DNA of 64,000 nt from FEN-1191 sp964528845 (lineage in GTDB: Bacteria; Pseudomonadota; Gammaproteobacteria; Steroidobacterales; Steroidobacteraceae): contig CAZGVE010000013.1 of NCBI GenBank assembly GCA_964528845.1, positions 11,930-75,929 of the forward strand, read 5' to 3'. The translations under genes and the position numbers were made by a program. The notes beneath the pieces are model-generated. The model had not been told where the DNA came from. It searched no databases and saw nothing but the letters and a program-made list of their open reading frames with translations. Shown one piece after another: positions 1 to 9,337 of this stretch (positions are counted from its first letter, which is position 1; every line of letters begins with the position of its first letter).

Positions 1-993
1 GTTGTAGGGCTGATAATTGAAGGAATAGGTCAGACACTGGTAGTCCGCGGTGGTCCGCTGCGTACCGTCTGTCCCGGGAACACGCGTCACATAATTATGT
101 GAGCAGCCCAATTGGGTCAGCAAAGGATCCCCCGCCGGCAGATACACCTTGCCGGTCGGCACGCGGCTCGATCCCGCTGCTACCAGGTAGCGACTCGGTC
201 CGCCGTTCTTGGTGCTGCCGCTGTAGAGGTACAGTGCGTTGCGGGAATACGGGCGGTCGGCGGCGTAAACTGCTTTCTGCTTGAAATAGCTGCCGCCGAT
301 GATGAAGTCGAGCTTGTCCGTGCTGCCGCCCCACAGTGCATTGACCGATTCGTGCGGGCCGTCCCCGTGCGTGGTCCGCCCGTAGTCGGCGTTGATCTCC
401 AGGTCGTTGACGCCCTTCTTGGTGATGAAGTTCACGACGCCGGCGATCGCGTCCGATCCGTAGACCGCGCCGGCGCCTTCCTTCAGCACGTCGACGTGAT
501 CGATCAGGTTGACCGGTATCTCATTGACGTCAACGGCATCGCCTGAGTCATTGCCGCTGGTGCTGCCGACGAGGCCGATGCGCCGGCCATTCAGCAGGAT
601 CAGCGTGCGCTTGGCATTCAGTCCGCGCAGCTCGATGTTGGATTCACCGAAGCCGCCGCCATTGTTCAGGCCGGGATTGGTCGCGTTGCCGGAGATGTTG
701 GGCAGCGATTGCAGCAGGTCGCCGGCGGTCTGGATGCCAGATTCCTGGATCGTGGTCTGATCGACGGTCGTGACCGGACTGGCAGTCGCTTCATCGACCG
801 GGCGCCGGATGCGGCTGCCGGTGACGACGACCTCCTGAAGTTCGGGCGAGGCGCTGGTATCCGCGGTCGTTTGCGCCTGCGCGGGATCGCCGTGCCCGAT
901 ACCGCTGACGGCGGCGCCGGAGGCCATCGCGAGGCGTACCGCATTGCGCAGCACGGACGGAAGCTCTGGATTGCGTTCCGGTGAACTCTGCAT
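1..993 (-). CDS. TonB-dependent outer-membrane receptor, N-terminal part (runs off window start)
   Basis: The protein would import a TonB/ExbBD-energised ligand across the outer membrane. The visible 331 residues carry a signal-peptide-like N-terminus (about residues 1-41, ending near AQAQT), then the ELQEVVVTGSRI signature (51-62) typical of these receptors. The plug domain follows: SGIQTAGDLLQSLPNISGN near 85, ELRGLNAKRTLILLNGRR near 121, VNLIDHVDVLKEGAGAVYGS near 161, and AIAGVVNFIT near 182. The beta-barrel begins after residue 195 and is cut by the window edge. The ATG at 993 has a GGGGAG ribosome site about eight bases upstream. The ligand cannot be read from this fragment. The adjacent glycogen/maltodextrin genes make an oligosaccharide plausible, but that is inference. 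Confidence 0.93.
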   Translation of the reverse strand, partial: MQSSPERNPELPSVLRNAVRLAMASGAAVSGIGHGDPAQAQTTADTSASPELQEVVVTGSRIRRPVDEATASPVTTVDQTTIQESGIQTAGDLLQSLPNISGNATNPGLNNGGGFGESNIELRGLNAKRTLILLNGRRIGLVGSTSGNDSGDAVDVNEIPVNLIDHVDVLKEGAGAVYGSDAIAGVVNFITKKGVNDLEINADYGRTTHGDGPHESVNALWGGSTDKLDFIIGGSYFKQKAVYAADRPYSRNALYLYSGSTKNGGPSRYLVAAGSSRVPTGKVYLPAGDPLLTQLGCSHNYVTRVPGTDGTQRTTADYQCLTYSFNYQPYN

Positions 994-1198
994 GGAGCGT
1001 CTCCCCATTTGACGATCCGCGTACGCGCTGCAATAGCGTTGAGAGACCTGCAGCGGCGCGAATGCACGCGTTGAGTAACTACAAGCAGTCGGCGCTCGCG
1101 GGCGAGAGGCTGTCCCCGGCTTGAGTCGCGATCGACACTGCTCCCCTGACTATGGTCCAAGCATCAAACATTTCTGATCGCGGCACAATATGTTGCAA

Positions 1199-1225
1199 TG
1201 GTGCAACGATTCCATCGTTGAACCA
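1199..1225. promoter_or_regulatory. Candidate operator: 12-bp arms around a 3-base centre
   Basis: The left arm TGGTGCAACGAT (1199-1210) and right arm ATCGTTGAACCA (1214-1225) are reverse complements with one mismatch, around the centre TCC. A second, perfect dyad GTTGCA/TGCAAC with a four-base spacer (1192-1207) overlaps its left arm. The site lies about 200 bases upstream of the TonB receptor and 270 upstream of glgP. This layout suits a dimeric helix-turn-helix repressor, possibly sugar-responsive. No regulator gene is in the window, so the partner is unknown. Confidence 0.55.
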
Positions 1226-1450
1226 GATTGGTGCGCTGGCGGAGATTCGGGGATCAGCATTAATCCCTCACGTGCTTCAATATCAGGGATCGCTCGATGG
1301 CACCGGCGAGGCGGGCGCGAGGCTGTATCGGATTCGCTACAAATGTGCCTGGCAGTGCAGCCACGCCAACGGCAGGCGGGGGTCTGCCCAAAGCGCGGCG
1401 CTCCGGCAAGATGCGACTGCGACACCGGGCACACGCGGAACAAACCTCGC

Positions 1451-1459
1451 TGCTAGAGT
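1451..1459 (+). promoter_or_regulatory. Extended -10 promoter element for glgP
   Basis: The sequence TGC-TAGAGT matches an extended -10 (TGn-TAnnnT). It would place the transcript start near 1466, about 29 bases before the GTG start of glgP. No good -35 is seen, which is tolerated by extended -10 promoters. The same TGC-TAnnnT arrangement precedes several other genes in the window. Confidence 0.4.
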
Positions 1460-1494
1460 CTTGCCCCCGCCGGCCAGGAGCCGAGGTCCGACCA

Positions 1495-4068
1495 GTGCCG
1501 ACATCCCGGAAGTTCATCGAAATCTATCCGCTGATTCCGGTCTCGCTCTCGAGACTGCCGGAGCTCGCCGGCAATCTGTTCTTCAGCTGGCACCGCCCGA
1601 CGCGCTCCCTGTTCGAGGATCTGGATCCCGAACTCTGGAGCCAGACCAGCGGCAATCCGAAACTGCTGCTGCGGTGCGTGAACCAGGCGCAGCTCGAACG
1701 CGCGGCCGCCGATCCGGCCTACCAGGAACGCTACCGTCAGGTCACGGAAATTTTCGATGCGTACCTCGCGGCGCCGGCGTCGCAGGGCGATGAGCCGCTG
1801 ATCGCGTATTTCTGCGCCGAGTACGGCTTCCACGAGAGCTTTCCGATCTATTCAGGGGGTCTGGGTATTCTGGCCGGGGATCACTGCAAGGCGGCCAGTG
1901 ACGAGCGACTCAATTTCATCGCCGTTGGACTGCTGTACACGCGCGGCTACTTCATTCAGTCGGTCGACAGCGACGGCGTCCAGCACGCGAATTACAACGA
2001 GACCGATCCGCGCGACCTGCCCGTCGAACCGGCCCTTGACGCCGACGGACGCTGGGTCACCGTGTCGGTACGCATAGCCTCCCGCGATGTCTACGCGCGT
2101 CTGTGGGTCGCGCGCGTAGGCCGGGTCGCGGTCTATCTGCTGGACACCAACTGTCCGGAGAACGTGCCCGAGGACCGTGAGATCACGCACCGCCTCTATG
2201 GCGGGGACGAGCCGGTCCGCATCCGCCAGGAGATGATCCTCGGGCTCGGCGGCGTGCGCGCATTGCGTGCGCTGGGGCTGCAGCCCGCGGTCTGGCACAT
2301 GAACGAGGGCCACGCCGCCTTCCTGATCCTCGAGCGGGTGCGTGAAGGCCTTGCGGCAGGCCTCGCCTTCGAAGCCGCCCTCGAGGCGGCCGCCACCCAG
2401 TGCGTGTTCACGACCCACACCCCGGTTGCGGCTGGCCATGACGCTTTCGACGTCGGCCTGTTCGGATCCTGCTTCGCCGGCTACGCGGCCGAGTTGGGCG
2501 TGACGCCCGAGCGGCTGCTGGACCTCGGCCGCACGGCCGAAGCACCCCACCGGTTCAACATGACGCGTCTCGCGCTCAATGGCGCCCGGCGCATCAATGG
2601 GGTGAGCCGCATTCATGGTGCGGTTTCGGCGCGACTGTGCGCCGATTACTGGCCCGAAGTGACGCCCACGGAGAATCCCGTTGGCTACGTGACCAATGGC
2701 GTGCACGTGCCGACGTTCCTGGCGCAGGCCTGGGTGCGCTTCCTGGATACCCAGCTGGGTCCTGACTGGCGCGAGCGTCTGTCGGAGCGCGAGCGCTGGC
2801 GCGCGCTCGAGCAGGTGCCTGACGAGGCGTACTGGGACAACGCGCAGCGCGTGAAGGCGCGCATGCTCGAGGGCGTGCGTACGCGGCTGAACCGCGAATA
2901 CGCGAGCAAGGGTCTGAACCCTGCGCAGCTGCGCCACATCACGCGATTGCTCGATCCGGAGCGCCCCGACGTCCTGACCCTGGGCTTCGCGCGCCGGTTT
3001 GCGACCTACAAGCGCGCGGCGCTGCTGCTGCGCGACCGGGCGCGGCTGTCGCGGCTGGTGCACGCGGCCGCGCGGCCGGTACTGTTCCTGTTCGCCGGCA
3101 AGGCCCACCCGGCCGATCATCCCGGCCAGCAGCTGGTGCGCGAGATCAAGCAGCTCATGCTGGCGCCGGAGTTCGCCGGTCACGTGGTGTTCCTCGAGGA
3201 CTACGACCTGCGGCTCGCGCGCTGGCTCGTGACGGGCGTCGACGTCTGGCTCAACAACCCGGTCGCCCCGCTCGAGGCGAGCGGCACCTCCGGCATCAAG
3301 GCGGCGGTGAACGGGCGGCTCAATCTCAGCATCCTGGATGGCTGGTGGGCGGAAGGTTTCGAGCGCGACAACGGCTGGGGCATCGCCGGCGCGGACGTGC
3401 AGGACGAAGGCCGGCGCGACCTGCTCGATGCCGCGGCGATCTATGACGCGCTGGAGGAGGAAGTCGTGCCGCTCTATTACGCGCGCAACGGCACAGGGTA
3501 TTCGCGGGAATGGGTGCGCCGCTGCAAGCGCGCAATGATGACGGTGATTCCGGATTTCAACATGGGCCGCGTGGTCCGCGACTACGCGAGCGGCCTGTAT
3601 TATCCGGCCGCTCGGCATTACGAGCGGCTGATGCGCGACGGACCGGCAGCCGTCGAAGCCTTCGCCGCCTGGAAGCGACGCGTGCGCGCTGCCTGGAACG
3701 AAGTCAGCCTGCGCGCCCGCTCTGACGCGCCGCGTGAGCTGCAACGCGCAGGGCTGCTCAGGCTATCGGTGGCAGCAGGGCTCGGCACGCTCGACAGTGC
3801 CGACGTGCTGGTGGAGTTCGTCGGCCAGCGCGTGCTGCCGCGCTCGCGCAGCGCGCCGCCGGCGCTGTCCTCATTCCGCGGCCAGGGAGATGATGCGTGG
3901 CGCGCGCTGTTGCGGCCCACCGGGGAGCGCGAGCCGGACGGCGCGCTGGTCTATGCGCTCGAGGCGGTGCCGCCCGACAGCGGCCAGTTCGCCTACGAGA
4001 TCCGTATCTACCCGTGGCACGAGCTGCTCGCGCATCCGCTCGAGATGGGGCTGTTGCGGCGGCTCTAG
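1495..4068 (+). CDS. glgP: Alpha-1,4-glucan phosphorylase, Thermotoga-type (GT35)
   Basis: The enzyme releases glucose-1-phosphate from glycogen or maltodextrin with phosphate and pyridoxal phosphate. The N-terminus (PLIPVSLSRLPELAGNLFFSW) is the DUF3417-type domain of the short ~850-residue class, not the longer E. coli GlgP/MalP. The PLP-site motif EASGTSGIKAAVNG puts the cofactor lysine near residue 602, followed by SILDGWWAEGF. I chose GTG at 1495 because GAGG lies at suitable spacing, an extended -10 lies just upstream, and it gives 857 residues, the family size; the open frame reaches back to 1297 without family similarity. The stop shares the tetranucleotide CTAG (4065-4068) with the stop of convergent glgB. 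Confidence 0.95.
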   Translation: MPTSRKFIEIYPLIPVSLSRLPELAGNLFFSWHRPTRSLFEDLDPELWSQTSGNPKLLLRCVNQAQLERAAADPAYQERYRQVTEIFDAYLAAPASQGDEPLIAYFCAEYGFHESFPIYSGGLGILAGDHCKAASDERLNFIAVGLLYTRGYFIQSVDSDGVQHANYNETDPRDLPVEPALDADGRWVTVSVRIASRDVYARLWVARVGRVAVYLLDTNCPENVPEDREITHRLYGGDEPVRIRQEMILGLGGVRALRALGLQPAVWHMNEGHAAFLILERVREGLAAGLAFEAALEAAATQCVFTTHTPVAAGHDAFDVGLFGSCFAGYAAELGVTPERLLDLGRTAEAPHRFNMTRLALNGARRINGVSRIHGAVSARLCADYWPEVTPTENPVGYVTNGVHVPTFLAQAWVRFLDTQLGPDWRERLSERERWRALEQVPDEAYWDNAQRVKARMLEGVRTRLNREYASKGLNPAQLRHITRLLDPERPDVLTLGFARRFATYKRAALLLRDRARLSRLVHAAARPVLFLFAGKAHPADHPGQQLVREIKQLMLAPEFAGHVVFLEDYDLRLARWLVTGVDVWLNNPVAPLEASGTSGIKAAVNGRLNLSILDGWWAEGFERDNGWGIAGADVQDEGRRDLLDAAAIYDALEEEVVPLYYARNGTGYSREWVRRCKRAMMTVIPDFNMGRVVRDYASGLYYPAARHYERLMRDGPAAVEAFAAWKRRVRAAWNEVSLRARSDAPRELQRAGLLRLSVAAGLGTLDSADVLVEFVGQRVLPRSRSAPPALSSFRGQGDDAWRALLRPTGEREPDGALVYALEAVPPDSGQFAYEIRIYPWHELLAHPLEMGLLRRL

Positions 4069-6242
4069 GCCGGCACCCAGATCAGCCCCGCGAGCGGTGG
4101 CAGCGTCAGGACGATCGAGCACGGCTGGCCGTGCCATGGAATCTGCTGCGCCTCGATGGCCGGTGTATTGCCGAGGTTGCTGCCGCCGTAGTACGTGGAA
4201 TCGGAGTTGAAGACCTCGCGGTACCACCCGGCGCGTGGCACCCCGATGCGGTAGTGATAGCGTGGCACAGGCGTGAAGTTCAGCGCCACGATCGCGCAGC
4301 GCAGACCGTCGAACCGTGCGTAGCTGAGCGTCGACCCGGCAGCGTCGTTCACCTCGAGCCAGCAGAAGCCCTGCGGTTCGAACTCGAAGCGGTGCAGCGC
4401 GGACTCGCTCGAGTACAGCCGATTCAGGTCGGCGACCGCGCGTTGCACGCCCGCGTGCATCGGATCCTCCGTCAGGTGCCAGGGCAGGCTGTCGCGGAAG
4501 TTCCATTCCCCTGGCTGGCCGAACTCTCCGCCCATGAACAGCAGCTTCTTGCCGGGAAAGGTCCACATGTAGCTGAACATGAGCCGCAGGTTCGCGAACT
4601 GCTGCCAGCGGTCCCCTGGCATGCGCCCGAGCAGCGAACGCTTGAGGTGCACGACCTCGTCGTGCGAGAGCGGCAGGATGAAGTTCTCGCTGTACGCGTA
4701 CATCATCCCGAAGGTCAGCTTGTTGTGGTGATGCAGCCGGTAGATCGGGTCTTCCTTGAAGTAGGCCAGCGTGTCGTGCATCCACCCCATGTTCCACTTC
4801 ATGCTGAAGCCGAGGCCCCCGACGTCGGTCGGTCGGCTCACCATCGCCCAGTCCGTGGATTCCTCGGCCATCACGACCGTTCCCGGGTTGCGACCGTGCG
4901 TGCTGGCATTGAGCGCGCGCAGGAAGTCGATCGCCTCGAGGTTGTGACTGCCCCCGTAGCGGTTCGGCACGAAATCCCCGTGGCGCCCGAAGTCCAGGTA
5001 CAGCATCGAGGCGACCGCATCCACGCGCAGTCCGTCGAAATGGAACTCCTCCAGCCAGTAGTTCGCACTCGAGATCAGGAACGAGCGCACCTCGTTACGC
5101 TCGTAGTTGAACACCAGCGTGCCCCAATCGCGGTGCTCGGCCTTGCGCGGATCGTGGTACTCGTAGAGCGCGGTCCCGTCGAAGTTCGCGAGTGCGTGCG
5201 CGTCGCGCGGAAAGTGCGCCGGGACCCAGTCCAGCAGCACGCCAATCCCAGAGCTGTGGCAGTGATCGACCAGGTAGCGCAGCGCGTCAGGGGTGCCGAA
5301 ACGGCTGGTTGGCGCGAAGTAGCCCGTCGTCTGGTAGCCCCAGGAATCGTCCAGCGGGTGCTCGGTGATCGGCATCAGCTCGACATGCGTGAACCCGAGC
5401 CGCTGCACGTACGCCACCAGTTCGTGCGCCAGCTCCCGATAGTCCAGCATCCGGCCATCCGCGTGCCGGCGCCAGGAGCCGGCGTGCACCTCGTAGATGC
5501 TCAAGGGTGCGTGCAGCCAGTCCAGCTGCCGCCGCCGCTCCATCCACTGCGTGTCTGCCCAGGCGTAGGTGCTGTGCGCGACGATCGAGGCGGTAGCCGG
5601 CCGCAGCTCGGTCGCGCGGGCATAGGGATCGGACTTCAGGAATACGGCACCGGTGCCGCGCGCGCGCAGCTCGAACTTGTAGATCTCGCCCGGTCCGAGA
5701 CCCGGCAGAAACAGCTCCCACACCCCCGTCCCGCCGAGCACTCGCATCGGGCAGCGCCGGCCGTCCCATTGGCAGAAGGGACCCACCACGCTGACCCGCT
5801 CGGCATTGGGGGCCCAGACGGCGAATCGAACGCCGGCGAAGCCGTCGATGGACATTGCGTGGGCGCCCAGGAAGCTCCACGCGCTCGCGTGGGTGCCGGC
5901 GCCGAAGGCCGCCAGGTCGGCCGGGTCGATCGCCGGCGCGAACCCGTACGGGTCGATCTGCTCGCGCAGCGCGCCGCCTTCGTCGATCCAGGACAGCCGG
6001 CAATGGGCTGGCAGGTCCGGCCCGACCCCCGCCCAGGCGAACACGTCGGTGCCGCGGATGCGCCGCATCTCGTGCCGGCGCTCCAGGCGCGCAAGCCGCG
6101 CCCCCGGCAGGCAGGCAAGCACCATGGATTGCCCGTCGATGTCGTGACGGCCGAGCACCTGGTGCGGATCGTGATGACGTCCGGCGCCGATGCGCTGCAG
6201 GTCGTCGGCGAGTTCGCGCAGGCGCTCCGCTACCTTGTTCAT
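4065..6242 (-). CDS. glgB: 1,4-alpha-glucan branching enzyme (GH13)
   Basis: GlgB cuts alpha-1,4 chains and re-attaches them as alpha-1,6 branches in glycogen. The 725 residues match the full-length bacterial type. There is an N-terminal region with DPHQVLGRH, then the CBM48-like domain (VRFAVWAPNAERVSVVG), then the GH13 barrel. Catalytic residues are visible: nucleophile Asp near 408 in GLRVDAVASM, acid Glu near 460 in VVMAEES, and the HD of LPLSHDEVVH. The ATG at 6242 is about 100 bases from divergent glgC, so the two genes share a short promoter region. The gene ends tail-to-tail with glgP. Confidence 0.97.
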   Translation of the reverse strand: MNKVAERLRELADDLQRIGAGRHHDPHQVLGRHDIDGQSMVLACLPGARLARLERRHEMRRIRGTDVFAWAGVGPDLPAHCRLSWIDEGGALREQIDPYGFAPAIDPADLAAFGAGTHASAWSFLGAHAMSIDGFAGVRFAVWAPNAERVSVVGPFCQWDGRRCPMRVLGGTGVWELFLPGLGPGEIYKFELRARGTGAVFLKSDPYARATELRPATASIVAHSTYAWADTQWMERRRQLDWLHAPLSIYEVHAGSWRRHADGRMLDYRELAHELVAYVQRLGFTHVELMPITEHPLDDSWGYQTTGYFAPTSRFGTPDALRYLVDHCHSSGIGVLLDWVPAHFPRDAHALANFDGTALYEYHDPRKAEHRDWGTLVFNYERNEVRSFLISSANYWLEEFHFDGLRVDAVASMLYLDFGRHGDFVPNRYGGSHNLEAIDFLRALNASTHGRNPGTVVMAEESTDWAMVSRPTDVGGLGFSMKWNMGWMHDTLAYFKEDPIYRLHHHNKLTFGMMYAYSENFILPLSHDEVVHLKRSLLGRMPGDRWQQFANLRLMFSYMWTFPGKKLLFMGGEFGQPGEWNFRDSLPWHLTEDPMHAGVQRAVADLNRLYSSESALHRFEFEPQGFCWLEVNDAAGSTLSYARFDGLRCAIVALNFTPVPRYHYRIGVPRAGWYREVFNSDSTYYGGSNLGNTPAIEAQQIPWHGQPCSIVLTLPPLAGLIWVPA

Positions 6243-6342
6243 CTGTGCCGGAAATCTGGTGAGGATTTAATTGTGATCTGGTAAAGATGAGGCTTCATGG
6301 CACGGTACTATACTGGCAAGGTAACGTCATAAGCCGCACCTC

Positions 6343-7623
6343 ATGGCGAAGCAGCAACCCCGAGCCTCTTCCGCGCGCTACGTCAGCCGACTGACCAGCG
6401 GAGCGCTGGCCGTGGTCATGGCCGGCGGTCGCGGCGAGCGCCTGCGAGCGCTGACCGAGCAGCGCTGCAAGCCGGCGACCCCGTTCGGCGGCAAGTTCCG
6501 CATCATCGACTTCGTGCTCTCCAACTGCGTGAATTCGGGGATCCGCCAGATCTATCTGATGACTCAGTACAAGGGTCAGTCGCTGATTCAGCACGTGCAG
6601 CGCGGCTGGAGCTACCTGCGCGGCGAATTCGGCGAGTTCATCGACGTGGTGCCGGCGCAGCAGCAGGTCGGCAAGCACTGGTACCGCGGCACCGCCGATT
6701 GCGTATACCAGAACCTGGATCTGATCCGCGCCTGCCGGCCCAAGCACGTTCTGGTGCTCGCCGGCGATCACATCTACAAGATGGACTACGGTCCGATGAT
6801 CGCCTACCACGTCGAGAAGGGTGCGGACATCACGGTCGGCGTGGTCGAGGTGCCGCGCGCGCGCGCGAGCGAATTCGGCGTGCTGTCGGTGACCGAATGG
6901 AACCGGGTCACGCGCTTCACCGAGAAGCCGGCTGAACCCGATGCGATTCCCGGCCGTCCCACTGTCGCCCTGGCCTCGATGGGCATCTACATCTTCAACG
7001 CCCGGCTGCTCGAGAAGCTCCTGATCGCGGACGCCGCCGACCCGGAATCCGCGCATGATTTCGGCAAGAACGTGATCCCGGCGGCGATCGATGCGCTGCA
7101 GGTCGTGGCCTATCCCTTCACCGACGTCAAGACGCGGGCGCAGAACTACTGGCGCGATGTCGGAACGGTCGATGCGTTCTACGATGCGAACATCGAGCTC
7201 GTGCATGTGGCACCCGAGCTGAACCTGTATGACGAGGAATGGCCGATCTGGACCTATCAGCTGCACCAGCCGCCGGCGAAGTTCGTGCTGGACGAGGATG
7301 GCAGGCGCGGTATCGCGGTGAACTCGATGATCTCCGGCGGTTGCATCATCTCTGGCGCGTACGTAAACCAGTCGCTGCTGTTCTCGGCGGTAAGGGTCGA
7401 TGAGCGCTCGAACATCTTCCGCTCGGTGGTGCTGCCAAACGTCAAGATCGGCAGTGGTTGCACGGTCGCGCACGCGATCCTCGACGAGGGCTGCGAGGTG
7501 CCATCCGGCACGCAGATCGGCGTCGATCGCGTCGCCGATGCGCAGCGCTTCCACGTGACCGACAACGGCATCGTGCTCGTGACCCCCGAGATGCTCGCGA
7601 AGCCTGCTCCCAGGGGCGTATGA
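6343..7623 (+). CDS. glgC: Glucose-1-phosphate adenylyltransferase
   Basis: GlgC makes ADP-glucose from ATP and glucose-1-phosphate, the committed step of bacterial glycogen synthesis, usually under allosteric control. The 426-residue protein has the nucleotidyltransferase motif VVMAGGRGERLRALT near residue 25, KPATPFGGKFRIIDF, the WYRGTADCVYQN loop, VLAGDHIYKMDY, and the left-handed beta-helix C-terminus (SMISGGCIISGAYVNQS). The ATG at 6343 follows a region with TATACT (6309-6314) as a possible -10. Its stop overlaps the ATG of the next gene as ATGA, so translation of the downstream hydrolase is probably coupled. Confidence 0.97.
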   Translation: MAKQQPRASSARYVSRLTSGALAVVMAGGRGERLRALTEQRCKPATPFGGKFRIIDFVLSNCVNSGIRQIYLMTQYKGQSLIQHVQRGWSYLRGEFGEFIDVVPAQQQVGKHWYRGTADCVYQNLDLIRACRPKHVLVLAGDHIYKMDYGPMIAYHVEKGADITVGVVEVPRARASEFGVLSVTEWNRVTRFTEKPAEPDAIPGRPTVALASMGIYIFNARLLEKLLIADAADPESAHDFGKNVIPAAIDALQVVAYPFTDVKTRAQNYWRDVGTVDAFYDANIELVHVAPELNLYDEEWPIWTYQLHQPPAKFVLDEDGRRGIAVNSMISGGCIISGAYVNQSLLFSAVRVDERSNIFRSVVLPNVKIGSGCTVAHAILDEGCEVPSGTQIGVDRVADAQRFHVTDNGIVLVTPEMLAKPAPRGV

Positions 7624-9320
7624 GCAGCGGACGGTTTCCGGTCGTGCTGCTCTGGCACATGCATCAGCCGCAGTACCGCGATGCGCTCAGCGGCGTCAGC
7701 ATCCTGCCCTGGACCTACCTGCACGCGATCAAGGATTACGTCGACATGGCCGCACACCTGGAAGCCAATCCGGGTGCACGGGCCGTGGTCAATTTCACCC
7801 CGGTGCTGATCGAGCAGCTGGAGGACCTGAGCCGCCGGGTACAGCAGCACCTGTTGCATGGCGCGGACCTGCCGGACCCGGTGCTCGCTTCGCTTGGGCC
7901 CGCCGGACTGCCGGCCGACCCGGCAGGGCGGCTAGGGCTGCTGCAGGCCCTGCTGCGGGCGAATCGCGTGAACCTGATCGAGCGCTATCCGGACTACCGG
8001 CGCCTGGCCGATCTCGCAGCCGCGCTTGGAACGCCTGAGACCATCGGCTACGCCAACGATCAGTACTTGCGCGACCTCGCGGTCTGGTTCCACGTCGCGT
8101 GGCTCGGCGAGACCGTCAAGCGCGAAGATGCGCGCGTCGCGCGCCTGATCGGGCGCGGTCGCGCGTTCGAGCCCGAGGATTGCCGCAATCTGCTCGAGCT
8201 GATAGGGGAACTGCTCGGCGGCGTGCTGCCGCGCTACCGCCGGCTGATGGAACGCGGCCAGGTCGAGCTGTCCGCTTCGCCCTACGGCCACCCGATCCTG
8301 CCGCTGCTGATCGACTTCCGGTCCGCGCGCGAATCCTCCCCCGACGCGCCGCTGCCGCGCGAGCCGGCCTATCCCGGCGGCGCGGACCGAGCCGGTTGGC
8401 ACCTGGAGGAATCAGGTGCCGTGTTCACGCGCGTGTTCGGGAGCCCCGCGCAGGGATGCTGGCCCTCGGAGGGCGCGATCAGCGCGCCGGCACTCGCGCT
8501 GATCGAGCAGCACGGCGTACGCTGGGCTGCGACCAGCGAGAGCGTGCTGCGCGGCTGCCTCGAGGAGCGAGGTGAGCTGGTCGCGGCGACCGAGGAATCG
8601 CCGGTGACGCGACTGTACCGCCAGCCGGGTCACGAGCTCACTCTGCTGTTCCGGCACGACGAGCTGTCCGACCTGATCGGCTTCACCTATTCGAAATGGC
8701 ACGGCGATGATGCCGTGCGCCACTTCGTCGAGCAGCTCGAACACCTCGCGCGGCGCGAGAGCCCGGACGGCACGCGCCTGGTGCTGATCGCGCTCGATGG
8801 CGAGAACGCCTGGGAGTACTACCCGTTCAACGGCTTCTATTTCCTGCAGGGGCTGTACCGCGCATTGGCCGACCATCCGCTGCTCGAGCTCACGACGCCG
8901 TCGGAATTCCTGAAGCGCACGCCGGCGGCGAGCGCGCTGCCGCGGGTCGTGGCCGGCAGCTGGGTGCACGGCACGCTCTCGACGTGGATCGGCGATCCGG
9001 ACAAGAACCGGGGCTGGGACCTGCTGGTCGAAGCGAAGCAGGCCTGCGACCGGGTGCTGGCCGCCGGTACGGTGACTCCCGAACACCGACGCCAGATCGA
9101 GCACCAGCTGGCGCTGTGCGAGAGCTCGGACTGGTTCTGGTGGTTCGGCGATTACAATCCGTACGAGGCGGTGCGCGACTTCGATGCGCTGTTCCGCCAC
9201 CAGCTCACCTGCCTGTACCAGCTGCTGCTGCTGCCCGTGCCCGCCAACCTCTCGCAGACGATCTCGGTCGGCCGCGGCATTCCCGAAGCCGGCGGCGTCA
9301 TGCGGCGGGCGCAGGATTGA
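7620..9320 (+). CDS. Glycoside hydrolase family 57 (alpha-amylase/glucanotransferase type)
   Basis: GH57 enzymes act on alpha-glucans by a retaining mechanism as amylases, 4-alpha-glucanotransferases or branching enzymes. The N-terminal LLWHMHQPQYRD is the family's first motif. GCWPSEGAIS holds the expected Glu nucleophile and IALDGENAWEYYP the Asp acid/base region. The C-terminal part (DWFWWFGDYNPY) is typical of the amylase-like group. The start is the ATG at 7620 that overlaps the glgC stop; the frame is open further back but only inside glgC. The length of 566 residues fits. Placement between glgC and malQ points to trimming or remodelling of glycogen or maltodextrin; exact specificity is not readable. 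Confidence 0.9.
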   Translation: MSSGRFPVVLLWHMHQPQYRDALSGVSILPWTYLHAIKDYVDMAAHLEANPGARAVVNFTPVLIEQLEDLSRRVQQHLLHGADLPDPVLASLGPAGLPADPAGRLGLLQALLRANRVNLIERYPDYRRLADLAAALGTPETIGYANDQYLRDLAVWFHVAWLGETVKREDARVARLIGRGRAFEPEDCRNLLELIGELLGGVLPRYRRLMERGQVELSASPYGHPILPLLIDFRSARESSPDAPLPREPAYPGGADRAGWHLEESGAVFTRVFGSPAQGCWPSEGAISAPALALIEQHGVRWAATSESVLRGCLEERGELVAATEESPVTRLYRQPGHELTLLFRHDELSDLIGFTYSKWHGDDAVRHFVEQLEHLARRESPDGTRLVLIALDGENAWEYYPFNGFYFLQGLYRALADHPLLELTTPSEFLKRTPAASALPRVVAGSWVHGTLSTWIGDPDKNRGWDLLVEAKQACDRVLAAGTVTPEHRRQIEHQLALCESSDWFWWFGDYNPYEAVRDFDALFRHQLTCLYQLLLLPVPANLSQTISVGRGIPEAGGVMRRAQD

Positions 9321-9337
9321 GCGCGCCCGGGAGTACC

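Larger units (their letters stand above)
994..1494. other. Intergenic region between the divergent TonB receptor and glgP
   Basis: This 500-base stretch separates two divergent genes and holds no convincing reading frame of its own. The only clear structures are a 27-base imperfect palindrome at 1199-1225 with an overlapping smaller dyad at 1192-1207, and an extended -10 element for glgP at 1451-1459. The bases around the palindrome (1150-1280) are visibly more AT-rich than the flanks, as expected for a regulatory region. Confidence 0.6.

Noticed and set aside
1852..3744. Long 630-residue open frame antisense to glgP
   Set aside because: It is a shadow produced by GC-rich codon bias; glgP has clear phosphorylase motifs over the same span.
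3897..6284. 795-residue plus-strand frame opposite glgB
   Set aside because: It has no recognisable domain, an Arg/His/Val-rich shadow composition, and lies fully over glgB with its catalytic residues.
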